From the NCBI RefSeq assembly GCF_000372725.1, contig NW_005200333.1:201288-265287 (forward strand): a DNA stretch of 64,000 nucleotides. Direction: 5' to 3'. Numbering within the stretch: position 1 is the stretch's first letter; every line of letters begins with the position of its first letter. Both the position numbers and the translations under genes were made by a program. Shown piece by piece: positions 31,642-42,754 of this stretch. The notes beneath the pieces are model-generated. The model had not been told where the DNA came from, searched no databases, and worked only from the letters and a program-made list of their open reading frames with translations. The stretch is from Emiliania huxleyi CCMP1516 (taxonomy: Eukaryota > Haptophyta > Isochrysidales > Noelaerhabdaceae).

Positions 31642-34600
31642 ATGCTGGCTGCGCCACGGGCGACGGTGCGGCTGCTGCTGCCGCTGCTGCTGCTAGCGGG
31701 CGGCTGTGTGCAGTACTGCACAGCAGTGTCCGCAGGTCCGCGACCCTGTCGCCAAGGCGCTAGTTGCAGTAGGTGCTTCTCTGACTCGCGTTTTCTTGTG
31801 TAGGCTTCTCAAAGTCGCAGTATGACGACAGCGAGAAGGCGACGGTGTCATGGACAATCGACGCGCCGACAAACCGCGTGTACGTGGATCACATCCTCGG
31901 CGACAACGCCGACAATCGGTTTCAGATCTGGGAGCAGGACAATGTTCCGCAGCCGACTCAAGGCGATCCCTTCGAGATCGACGTGGACGGGGGTGGCACC
32001 GCAAACCTCTACCTCTTCAAGCTCGCCGCGCTGAATACCGGTGATTCGTGCTACCAGTGCCTGCAAGCTGCTTCTGCGGCCCGTGAGTGCCTGCCTGATA
32101 CTCGATGCCAAGATAAGGCGTTCGACACAGGTAGCATGGCAATCAGCGAGAAGGCGCCCAACCAAGTGGATGATCTCGTCGACGGGAGCGATGAAGACCT
32201 CGACGGCCGGCGGATTGAGCTCGAGTTTACCATACCGCTGTCCAAAGGCTTGCCCATCACCAGCCTGGTGGTCCGGCGAGAGGCAGTGGGCGGCGCATCG
32301 GACGGCGTGATCGTGGACTACCGGATTGGGTGTGCCGCAGACATAGCAGACAACGAATGTGACCTCGTCACTCCGAATGGTGATTGCAACGATGCAGCAG
32401 CCGATCGGAATCTTGGACGCACCGAATGCGTCCGCCCATCGTCTGTTGAGATTGGATACGTTGTGGAGAAGTACGTCGAGGACAGTGCCACTGGCGTCAA
32501 GAGGGCAAGAGGCGAAATCTTCAGCGTCCTGCTAGGTTCATGGGAGAACGTTGACGCCAAGTACATCACGCCGACGCAAGAGTACAAATTTAGCGTGCTC
32601 GCCATCAACGACAAGGTGGACTACACGCCCGGAAACCCAGGCGACTGCCTCGTTGGCACCCAAACCTGCCAGGCGGCTGGGTTGTGGAGCGACCCGGTTA
32701 CAAGGGCGCCGAAGCAGGCCACCCCCGACAAGCCGGGAATTCCGACGGCTTCGGTCAGCGACACCGCGCTTACCCTCCAGTGGGGTGTGCCCAATAACAA
32801 CGGCAACACGATCACGGGGTACAGGGTCACGTGCGAGGACCGATCGACCTACACTAGGTCGGATTGGAGCAGGACGCCCCCGCCCTTCTACCTTGGAGCA
32901 CTTCCGAGCGCTCCAAGCGCACCTACCCTGGAATTGATGCCAGCTACGATCACGAGTGGCACTCAGTCTATCGTCATCGATGTCAGCAACAGTGCAACCA
33001 CGAGCGGCATTCAACTGGCGCCAGGCACAAAGTATCGGTGCCGGGTCGTGCCATACAACAATTTCGCAGTCAACAACGTCCTGCAGGGCGGCCTTACCGC
33101 CCCCGCCTTCTACTCGGAGTGGAGCACTGAGTTGGCCACTCGCGCAAAGGCGCCCGAGGCGGTCAGTGAAGTTGAAACATGCACGGCCGTTCCGCAGGCG
33201 ACAACTGATATGGACGGGATGACATTGCCGAGCGTCAACTCGCCGAACCAGCAGTTGCAATACACCATCGCATGGACGCCCCCGAGGCCAAACGATGACA
33301 TTGCCGACTCGCCGGGACTTTGGCGCTACTTCTTGACCGGGACAGGGACCGGCGTGGTACCCTCTTCTGGCGCGGTGGCGGCAAGCCGCCAAACGGGCTC
33401 CGGCGACGACATGAAGCAGGAGTACGACTTCGCCGGCCTAACCTACAACGAGCAGTACAACCTCTGCGTCGAGTCGGCTGGGCAGGGTTGCGACAGCGGT
33501 AGCTCGTCGGAGTGTCTTCGGTCGAACGCAAAGCGGTGTTTCACCTGCCCGCTTCAACCCTTCAACCCCGGACCGCCTGAAGTGGACCTTTTCGATCTTA
33601 CTCCGGGCGGCGACGGCAGTGCGACCTCGCTCAAGATCAGGTTCAAGGCGCCCACTGAGCTGTACGGCTCCACCGTCACCCACTACTCCTTCTCCATGTG
33701 CGAGGGCGCTTCTTGCGATGAGTTTAGCTGGGCGAACCGGAGGCGCTACATGTGCGGCTCAAACTCGGTCAAGAAGTTCAGCGATAACCGCGATAACTGC
33801 GCCCCAGCCGACCTGACGACTATAGTGAAGGACGGTGACACGTGGTTCGAGTTCAGCATCGCAAAGTTCGGCACCAGCAAGACTGCCAACAAGAATGTCG
33901 AGTCTGGCAAGACGTATCGGATTAGTGTGCGGGCCGAGGACAGCACCAATCTTCGGATCGGCTTCCGCTCCGACACGATCGCAGGCAAAACGGCGCCGGT
34001 GCCAACGCTGCTCTCAGAAGACGTGACCAGCAACGCTCGCGACATCACGGTGCAGTGGGACAAGTACACCTATGACGGGGGCGATAGCTACGCAGACGAG
34101 TTCGACGTCTACTTATGCAGCGGGGCGACGTGCTCGAGCTCTGGCTCGTCAATTGCCAGCGCAACCCTCAGAAGCAGCAGTGTTGGCGGCGACTGCGCAA
34201 GCGATGGCGGAATCGACGACCCTGGGACCACAGGCTGCAGCTACACGTTCAGTGGCCTCACGCCCGCTGTGCCGTACTCCGTTGTGATTGTCGGCAAGGT
34301 GACCGTTGCAGTGAACGGCGTTGCCGGTCAGACCTCGGGCGACTCTGCCACAATTGATATCCAGACGGCAACGGACAAGCCCGAGCAGCTTCTTGCGCCC
34401 TTACTCGGGCTGCGAGAGACACGGAGCATGCAAATCAGCTGGAGCGACCCTGACGTGTCATCACGCACGCCTGAGGGAGAGTGGCTGAACGGCAACGCAT
34501 TTCAAAACTACAAAGTCGAGTACTGCGAGTGCACCGACGACAGCGACTGCAACTCCAATGATCCTTGCGGCTCGACCACGCCGCTCTCAAAAACAATTGA

Positions 34601-37308
34601 AACAGAATCAACCAAAACGACGACGGTTTCCGGTCTGACGCCCGCGCAAAAGTACGTCTTCCGCGTGATTGCCAACAACGGGCAAGACTCTGAGCCGTCG
34701 GAGTGGAAATTGGCAGCACGCGCCGACTGCACCGAGGCGCCAGACCAGGTGACGGGCGTCGCGAATGTCAACGCCGTCACCACCTCTCGCGCGATCGCAC
34801 TCACGTGGAACAAGCCGGACACGAACGGCGTGGACATCGAAAGGTACCTTGTCGAGTGGACGACCTCGGCGCCCAGCGGTGCTGCCTCGCAAGTCACCAC
34901 CGATGCCACCGAGTCCATCACGATCGAGCCCCTCATCCCCGGCTACGACTACAGCTTCACCGTCAAGGCGTACAACGGCGTGAAGCGTGATGAAGGAGAT
35001 GCGTGCGGGACGGGCGGCGGCGATGGCTACGGTCCCAAGAGCGACCCGAAGAGCGTCGCCACTCTAGACGAAGTGCCTGACCAGCCGTACGCGCCAACAG
35101 TCCCCGACGACGGCCGCCTCACGCGCAGCGTTGTGCTGAAGAGATTCTCAGTCAACGGCAACGACAACATACGGAACAAGGAGGTAAGCGGGTATCGCTA
35201 CTGCGCGACGACAACGGGGTCGGGGTCGTGCCCCGATGACACCACCTCGTGGCCGTCTGTCTCCGGAATCACCGGCAACACCAACGACGGCAGCACCTTC
35301 CGCGTCAGTGGTCTGGATCCTGCGACGGACTACACCTTCCGCGTGGTTGCTGTGAACGATGAGGGGGACTCGTCGCCGTCAGACCCAGTCGACGTTGTAC
35401 GCTCTTTCTCGGACGACACTTTTGATGATTGCCGGGAGCAACCCGATACGATGCTTGCACCCCTCCTCGACACCTCGAAAGAGCAAGACGGGCGAACCAC
35501 GTCGTCAATCTGGCTCAAATGGACGCGACCCGCTTCCAATGGCGAGCCGGTCACCCAGTACCGAGTCTCGTGGACCGTCGAGACTCGCGCAGGTGGGGTC
35601 GGTGTGCCAGGCAGCGAGACTCTGTCAGCCCCGGACGAAGCAGAGGTATCACGCGAGATCGACGGGCTGCAGCCCGGGAACATTTACACCTTCACGGTCG
35701 AGGCGTCCAATTCCGTACGTCGCGGCGTCGATGCAGCGTGCGGGAGCACTGGCTCTGATGGATGGAGCATCCCATCTCCGACTAGCTCGCAGTTGAGCAC
35801 CCTCCCCATCAAGCCGGTGGCGCCAGGCGCCCCAACCCTGATCGCCAGCGGAGGCACGTCCCTCACGATCCAGTGGTTGGCACCCTTCGACAACGGAGAT
35901 GACATCTTTGAATTCTTCGTGTACTCGGAAGCCTCCCAGATCACGCTGCCAGGCAATGGACAGTACGGTGCCAAGGTGCAAGTGGACGGCCAGGCACCAG
36001 AAGGCATGTCATTTGAGTGGAACCCGCAGAACCTCCGCCCCGTGACGGAGTACACCTTCCGCGTGAGCGCGTGGAACGACGCCGGCGAGTCCGACCTCTC
36101 TCAAGCGGCTGTCTTCGCCACTGACGTCTACGAGCCGGAGTACCCACTCAACATCGAAGCTGCCGCGCGAAGTGCCTCGTCCATCTCTCTCGGTTGGACA
36201 CCGGCCGTCAACAATGGCCTCAACATCACAAAGTACGAGATCTGCTACAATGAGCTTCAGAGCACCTCGACTCCTGAATCTGTCTGCGGCAAATCAAACT
36301 CGGGATGGGAAGTGGCCTCGGGGACTCAGACCATCGACGTCTACCCTTCCGCGGGGGACCCGCTCAAGGCGTCCACGGAGTATGAAGTCAGTGTGCGAGC
36401 CTGCAACGCCTATGCGCAACCGGAGCGGTGCCCAGCAGGTGACTCCAGCGAGGAGTGCAAGAGCGGAGCGGACGGCTGCTCGAACTGGTCGCCTTTCGTG
36501 ACGCTCACAACCACCTCGAGCGGCGACCTCAAGCCGCCAGCTCCCGTAGTGAGCCTTGTCAACAAAACCAGCGCCGCCGCCTTCTTCAAGTGGCTCGTCC
36601 AGCCGAAGGACAGCTTCCCCACCCTGGGCACGACTGCGATCTCAGTCTTCAAGCCCACGCTCACCAACAGCGGGACGGGCGGCGTTGACGTGCTCGACCT
36701 CATCACAGGTGCCGCCTTCAGCGAAGGGGAAGAGTACTTGCTCTCCGTCACCGGCCTGAGCAGCGCGACGAACTACTCTTTGACCGTCTCCGCTGGCAAC
36801 GTCGATGGATTCGGTGAGGAGTCAGACGTAGTCTCCTTCATCACCGAGGCATCGGTGCCGGAGGCGCCCGACGCTCCCGCTTTCGACAGAACGCTGCCAG
36901 ACGTCAAGCTGAAGCTCTCTGGTGCAGCAGCCGACAACGGCGATCCCATCACCGAGTACCAGTGGCAGGTCAAGACGTCGGGCCAGTGGGGAAACCCGAC
37001 GGACTGTGGGAGCGGTCCCAACGATAGCAAGTGCAGGGACATCGCCGACGCGTCGTACTCGTACACGTATCAATCGCAGAGCTTCGACTTTCGCGTCCGC
37101 GCGTACAATAGCCTCGGCCCCGGCGAGTGGTCCGAGGCGACCACCGTGACTCCCACGGACCTCCGGCCGGCCACGCCGAGCCAGGTTGAGGTCACGGTGC
37201 CCAGCTTCGGCTCAATCGATATCAGGTGGTCTGCGGGCTCTGGCCCCAGCGCGCCTGCGGACAAGTACGAACTACGGATCACCGAGGGAGACTGTGCCAT
37301 CAGCTGCA
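31642..37308 (+). CDS. Giant secreted fibronectin type III protein (3' end in gap)
   Basis: Exon 1 (31642-31735) encodes a signal peptide (VRLLLPLLLLAGGCVQ). After a 68-bp GT-AG intron, exon 2 (from 31804) runs 5.5 kb without interruption into the N gap, giving about 1866 residues. An N-terminal Cys-containing region (CYQCLQAASAARECLPDTRC) is followed by roughly 13 FN3 domains, recognisable by SLTIQW/AIALTWNKP strands, GYRV/RYLVEW and YTFRVSAWNDAG-type ends. The repeats are diverged, so they are old. It is likely an extracellular adhesion or matrix protein. No membrane anchor is seen before the gap; a short frame after it does not look like coding sequence. Confidence 0.85.
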
Positions 37309-37408
37309 NNNNNNNNNNNNNNNNNNNNNNNNNNNNNNNNNNNNNNNNNNNNNNNNNNNNNNNNNNNNNNNNNNNNNNNNNNNNNNNNNNNNNNNNNNNN
37401 NNNNNNNN
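37309..37408. other. Assembly gap of 100 N
   Basis: It interrupts the FN3 gene. Sequence on the far side (37409-37560) has no FN3 signature, so the missing part probably includes the gene's 3' end. Confidence 0.99.
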
Positions 37409-37566
37409 GGGCCGCACAGACCGCGAGCAGACAGCGCCTGCTGGCCATTTCGAGACATTCGCAAAGAACGCTAGCTACATGGGAGGGCTTCGTGAAGGAT
37501 GGATTGAAAAACATTCGAACAAAGAAGAGGCGACGGGAGGAACCGGCAGAGGATGCAGTGACGTGA

Positions 37567-37706
<140 letters not shown>

Positions 37707-38041
37707 GCTCACCCACGCGCACCGGGCCTTGCACTTTAAATGCCGTGGGGCTCCTGTCGTTAGACGTGGAGACGCGAGGGTTGCCCCCCCTTGCCCCACC
37801 ACCTCGTGTGTGTGGAGAAGTTTACCTTACCTTACCTTAGGACCCGTTTTGGGGACGCACAGGACAACCTTCACAGCTCACAATTCACTATCGTACTACG
37901 ACCTTCATGAAGGGTAATTTTTCTGGGCGTGTGTGAGGAGCGGGAGTGCGCTCCGGACAGCTAGCTCGACATCCGCTCGGTCTAAGCCTAGGAGATTGCA
38001 GAGAGCGGAAGTCGCTCGCCGCCTGCCTGGCTGCCTCAAGG

Positions 38042-41000
38042 TCAGACGCCATACGTGGCAGCGATCTCATCGGCCTGGCGCTGTCGCCCCGCCTTCTTCA
38101 GCAGCGCGGCAAGATTGCGGGCTGAGCTCTGCGTCTCCTCATGCCCCTCCCCGTACCGAGCAGCGCACCCCTCCAGCTCCTCCCGGAAGAGAGTGATGGC
38201 GTCGCCGAGCCTGCCCTGGTCCTGCAGCAGCAAGCCGAGGTTGTAGATCGAGGTAAGCGTGCCCGGGTGCCGGTCACCGAGCGTCTCTCGCCTCGCCCCC
38301 AGCGCCTCGCAGTACAGCGCCTCCGCGCCGTCCAGGTCGCCCTTGGCGTGCAGCAGGAAGCCGAGGTTGTTGACCGAGGTGAGCGTGCCCGGGTGCCGGT
38401 CACCGAGCGTCTCTCGCCTCGCCTCCAGCGCCTCGCAGTACAGCGCCTCCGCGCCGTCCAGGTCGCCCTTGGCCTTCAGCAGCGTGCCGAGGTTGTTGAT
38501 CGAGGTGAGCGTGTCCGGGTGCCGGTCACCGAGCGTCTCTCGCCTCGCCCCCAGCGCCTCGCAGTACAGCGCCTCCGCGCCGTCCAGGTCACCCTGGTCC
38601 TTCAGCAGCGTGCCGAGGTTGTTGATCAAGGTGAGCGTGCTCGGGTGCCGGTCGCCGAGCATCTCTCTGCACCCCTCCAGCTCCTCCCGAAAGAGAGTGA
38701 TGGCGTCGCCGAGCCTGCCCTGGTCCTTCAGCAGCAAGCCGAGGTTGTTTATCGAGGTGAGCGTGTCCGAGTGCCGGTCACCGAGCGTCTCTCGCCTCGC
38801 CCCCAGCGCCTCGCAGTACAGCGCCTCCGCGCCGTCCAGGTCGCCCTTGGCCTTCAGCAGCGTGCCGAGGTTGTTGATCGAGGTGAGCGTGTCCGAGTGC
38901 CGGTCACCGAGCGTCTTTCGCCTCGCCCCCAGCGCCTCGCAGTACAGCGCCTCCGCGCTGTCCAGGTCACCCCGGTCCTGCAGCAGCGTGCCGAGGTTGT
39001 TGATCGAGGTGAGCGTGTCCGGGTGCCGGTCACCGAGCGTCTCTCGCCTCGCCCCCAGCGCCTCGCAGTACAGCGCCTCCGCGCCGTCCAGGTCACCCTG
39101 GTCCTGCAGCAGCGTGCCGAGGTTGTTGACCGTGGTGAGCGTGTCCGAGTGTCGGTCGCCGAGCGTCTCTCGCCTCCCCTCCAGCGCCTCCCGGAAGAGA
39201 GTGATGGCGTCGCCGAGCCTGCCCTGGTCCTGCAGCAGCGTGCCGAGGTTGTAGATCGAGGTAAGCGTGTCCGAGTGCCGGTCACCGAGCGTCTCTCGCT
39301 TCGCCTCCAGCGCCTCGCGAAGCAGCATCTCCGCGCTGTCCAGGTCGCCCTTGGCCTTCAGCAGCAAGCCGAGGTTGTAGATCGAGGTGAGCGTGCTCGG
39401 GTGCCGGTCGCCGAGCGTCTCTCGCCTCGCCTCCAGCGCCTCGCGAAGCAGCATCTCCGCGCTGTCCAGGTCGCCCTTGGCCTTCAGCAGCAAGCCGAGG
39501 TTGTTGATCGAGGTGAGCGTGCCCGGGTGCCGGTCACCGAGCGTCTCTCGCCTCGCCTCCAGCGCCTCGCAGTACAGCGCCTCCGCGCCGTCCAGGTCGC
39601 CCTTGGCCTTCAGCAGCGTGCCGAGGTTGTTGATCGAGGTGAGCGTGTCCGGGTGCCGGTCACCGAGCGTCTCTCGCCTCGCCCCCAGCGCCTCGCAGTA
39701 CAGCGCCTCCGCGCCGTCCAGGTCACCCTGGTCCTTCAGCAGCGTGCCGAGGTTGTTGATCAAGGTGAGCGTGCTCGGGTGCCGGTCGCCGAGCATCTCT
39801 CTGCACCCCTCCAGCTCCTCCCGAAAGAGAGTGATGGCGTCGCCGAGCCTGCCCTGGTCCTTCAGCAGCAAGCCGAGGTTGTTTATCGAGGTGAGCGTGT
39901 CCGAGTGCCGGTCACCGAGCGTCTCTCGCCTCGCCCCCAGCGCCTCGCAGTACAGCGCCTCCGCGCCGTCCAGGTCGCCCTTGGCCTTCAGCAGCGTGCC
40001 GAGGTTGTTTATCGAGGTGAGCGTGTCCGAGTGCCGGTCACCGAGCGTCTCTCGCCTCGCCCCCAGCGCCTCGCAGTACAGCGCCTCCGCGCTGTCCAGG
40101 TCACCCCGGTCCTCCAGCAGCGTGCCGAGGTTGTTGATCGAGGTGAGCGTGTCCGGGTGCCGGTCACCGAGCGTCTCTCGCCTCGCCCCCAGCGCCTCGC
40201 GGTACAGCGCCTCCGCGCCGTCCAGGTCACCCTGGTCCTGCAGCAGCGTGCCGAGGTTGTTGACCGTGGTGAGCGTATCGGGGTGCCGGTCACCGAGCGT
40301 CTCTCGCCTCCCCTCTAGAGCCTCGCGGTGCAGCGCCTCCGCGCCGTCAAGCTCGCCCTGGTCCTGCAGCATCAGGGTACGAGCACAGAGCAAGGTGTCT
40401 TCGTGGTCTTTTCCGTTCGCCTCGATACTGACGCTGAGCGCCTCGCGCAGCAGTGGAACTGCGCTGTCCGCGTCCCCCATGACTACCAGTAATTTGGCCA
40501 CGTGGTAGATCGAATCGATCAACGAATCTTGGGGATCGCCCGCTATCTTGCGGCTCACCTGCAGCGCTTCGCGGAATACCTCGAGGGACTCCTTGAGCTC
40601 CCCTTGCTTGTACAGCAGCACGCCAAGATTGAGGAGCTCATAAGCCTGGGTATACCTGCCCCACATTGCGTGCGTACATCTGAGCTCTTCGCGGAAAAGT
40701 GGAATCGCCCGCACCAAGTCTCCTCGCAGTGCGTAGAGGCAGCCAAGCTCCCAAAGCGCATGCTCAGGTGCTGCACCGCAGCTTCTAAGTCCAGCACGCG
40801 CCTCGTCGAGCAGCACCTCTGCCTGATCATCTTGCTCTCTCTCTGCGCACAGCCTGCTGAGGTCGCCCTTGATGTATGAGCTGAGCTTCACGTCTTCGCT
40901 GAGGTCCAGCGTCTCGAGGAGCACAAGCTCCGCCGAGTCAAGTTGGCCATCGGAAAGAAGCGCACGTCCCAACGCATGCTTGAACTCCAAGAGGAGGTGC

Positions 41001-41488
41001 GCTTGCGGGGCGTCTGGCCCAACGAAGAGGTCGGCATACTTGGTGGAGAGGCCGTCCACTCCCTGGCGAAGAGCGGACACGGCACAAACAGCATCGTAGG
41101 CACAGCATGTGAGCGTTCTTCGGTCTTGTGCCGCGTATTCAGCCCCCATCAGGCACAGGATGATGTGCCAATTTGAGCCACGTGCGCGCTGCAACCATTC
41201 CCTGAGTATCCCAATGCTCACCCCGTCCGAATATTTCACGCCGCAAGTCTGGCAGGCGACAACGTTCCAATAGCTGTCGGATGTGCGCCGCCATCGTTCA
41301 AGGCACGCTGCGTGCACCCATCTTGTTGAGCCGCGGCATTTGCACGGGTCGACGAGCTCGCCGTCGCTGTCGTCTCCCAGGCATATGCGACAAGAGCGAT
41401 CTTTGGACGCCATGTTGCACTGAAGGACTTGGGACGCCATAATGCACTGACTAGCTGAGGGGCTCGCTAAACGCTCGCCGAGCTCCAT
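38042..41488 (-). CDS. RINGv (RING-CH) protein with kinesin-light-chain-type TPR array
   Basis: Intronless; 1148 residues from the ATG at 41488 (a second candidate is at 41413). Residues about 33-85 carry a C4HC3 RING-variant finger (CRICLGDDSDG, CKCRG, WVHAACLERW, CQTCGVKY), typical of MARCH-type E3 ubiquitin ligases. There follow degenerate TPRs and then about 17 TPRs of 42 residues (GDRHPDTLTSINNLGTLLKA, GDLDGAEALYCEAL). The repeats are almost identical at DNA level with a 126-bp period. The open frame continues upstream to 42295, but that part is low-complexity Arg/Pro-rich and probably 5' UTR. It may couple ubiquitination to TPR-recruited partners. Confidence 0.82.
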   Translation of the reverse strand: MELGERLASPSASQCIMASQVLQCNMASKDRSCRICLGDDSDGELVDPCKCRGSTRWVHAACLERWRRTSDSYWNVVACQTCGVKYSDGVSIGILREWLQRARGSNWHIILCLMGAEYAAQDRRTLTCCAYDAVCAVSALRQGVDGLSTKYADLFVGPDAPQAHLLLEFKHALGRALLSDGQLDSAELVLLETLDLSEDVKLSSYIKGDLSRLCAEREQDDQAEVLLDEARAGLRSCGAAPEHALWELGCLYALRGDLVRAIPLFREELRCTHAMWGRYTQAYELLNLGVLLYKQGELKESLEVFREALQVSRKIAGDPQDSLIDSIYHVAKLLVVMGDADSAVPLLREALSVSIEANGKDHEDTLLCARTLMLQDQGELDGAEALHREALEGRRETLGDRHPDTLTTVNNLGTLLQDQGDLDGAEALYREALGARRETLGDRHPDTLTSINNLGTLLEDRGDLDSAEALYCEALGARRETLGDRHSDTLTSINNLGTLLKAKGDLDGAEALYCEALGARRETLGDRHSDTLTSINNLGLLLKDQGRLGDAITLFREELEGCREMLGDRHPSTLTLINNLGTLLKDQGDLDGAEALYCEALGARRETLGDRHPDTLTSINNLGTLLKAKGDLDGAEALYCEALEARRETLGDRHPGTLTSINNLGLLLKAKGDLDSAEMLLREALEARRETLGDRHPSTLTSIYNLGLLLKAKGDLDSAEMLLREALEAKRETLGDRHSDTLTSIYNLGTLLQDQGRLGDAITLFREALEGRRETLGDRHSDTLTTVNNLGTLLQDQGDLDGAEALYCEALGARRETLGDRHPDTLTSINNLGTLLQDRGDLDSAEALYCEALGARRKTLGDRHSDTLTSINNLGTLLKAKGDLDGAEALYCEALGARRETLGDRHSDTLTSINNLGLLLKDQGRLGDAITLFREELEGCREMLGDRHPSTLTLINNLGTLLKDQGDLDGAEALYCEALGARRETLGDRHPDTLTSINNLGTLLKAKGDLDGAEALYCEALEARRETLGDRHPGTLTSVNNLGFLLHAKGDLDGAEALYCEALGARRETLGDRHPGTLTSIYNLGLLLQDQGRLGDAITLFREELEGCAARYGEGHEETQSSARNLAALLKKAGRQRQADEIAATYGV
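38380..40384 (-). repeat. Higher-order duplication inside the TPR array
   Basis: A block of nine 126-bp units is repeated with an offset of 1134 bp: 38450-38770 reappears as 39584-39904, including the distinctive unit with GAGCATCTCTCTGCACCCCT. This indicates recent unequal exchange. Confidence 0.85.
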
Positions 41489-41834
41489 GCTGTGCAACAC
41501 CACCTCCTCACTAATCGTCAGGGGCGCGGAGAGCGCAGTGCACTGCGGTGAGGCTGCGCCGCGGGGGCTCGCCCCCTGCACCGCGCTCAGAGCGGCGTAG
41601 GGGAGAGGGCGGTCGGTGGCGGCGGCGGCGAGGCGCGAGGCGGTGGCGGCGGTGGTGCGGGCGGCGGGATGACAGGGGAGGCGGCGGGATTGACAGGGGA
41701 GGCGGCGGCCACGAGCGGAGCGGCGCGAGAAGGGGGGGGGGCGGCGGCGAGGCGCCGGTGAGCGAGGCGCCCGCGCCATCAGAGGGACGCGCCGCTGCGA
41801 GATGGAGGGCGGCGGTGACGGAGGCGAGGCGCGA

Positions 41835-41876
<42 letters not shown>

Positions 41877-42754
41877 AACGGCGGCACCGAGTCTCGGTGA
41901 GCGGCGGCGGGAGGAGGAGCAGCGGCGGCGCTCGCTCGCTGTTGACGGGAGCGCTTTTGAGCCTGGGAGCCCATGCCACTGCGACCGGCGTGCCCGGGAA
42001 CGGAGATCGCGCGCGCGCCGCCACTCACGACGCGCGCGCGATCTTCGCGGAGTCGGGTCCCCAGAGGGAAGCGGTCTTCTCGGCCGACGTCCAGCGGCGC
42101 GCAAGGAAGCAGGCGCAGCGGAGGCGGCCTAGCACCGGCTCGGCGCCGGGCGGTTGCGCTGCCCGCGAGCCGCGTCCTGAGCCTCGGCAGCGCGCTGCGC
42201 GGCGCGGCGCTCGCGCTGCTGCGGTGCCGAGAGCGGCATGATGGATCGCCAGCTGAAGCTCGAGACTCCTCGGGTCCGCGAGTTCTGGGGGTCACCGGGA
42301 TAAACGGCGGACGACGCGAGGCCCTTATATCTTTAGAAGGAGGGCTGAGCGCGGCTCACATGCGGGACGCGATGACAAGACCTTGCCGGTTCCTTCGTTT
42401 TTTGTTTTGGTTTTTTCGGTATCGTCCACGCCCCATCCCACCAGTCCCTCCCCATCACCCCATCCCCAACCTCTTCTTCCCCCACCCTTCGTGTAATCAT
42501 GTAGTCCCCACAATCGCTGACGTGGGATCGCTTGTCATGTGAGAGAGTGCGTTGTGTTCTTGTTTCGTATCCGCTCTCTCTTTTAGCGGTCGAAGTGCAC
42601 CTTTGGTCTTCACCCCACAAAAGCACGGCCCTGGACCCAAGATCCTTGCCAGGAGCGTGCACAGCCCCGCGCGTGAACTCCGCTCCTCCGCACGCTGCAC
42701 TCTCTCTCGCGTGGTGCAGGTGCCGGAGGGCGAGTCGGCGCGGGAGCCACGGCT
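41489..42754. other. Intergenic region, GC-rich then ordinary
   Basis: 41490-42300 is a GGC/GCG-rich low-complexity stretch, probably promoter/5' UTR of the RINGv gene. 42300-42754 is less GC-rich and shows no gene. Confidence 0.45.

Noticed and set aside
38141..40318. Long plus-strand open frame over the TPR array (about 725 codons)
   Set aside because: It is the antisense shadow of the 126-bp repeats; the minus frame has the TPR consensus and the RING finger.
41489..42295. Upstream extension of the RINGv-TPR open frame
   Set aside because: Arg/Pro/Ala-rich low complexity from GC-rich DNA; better starts exist at 41488 or 41413.
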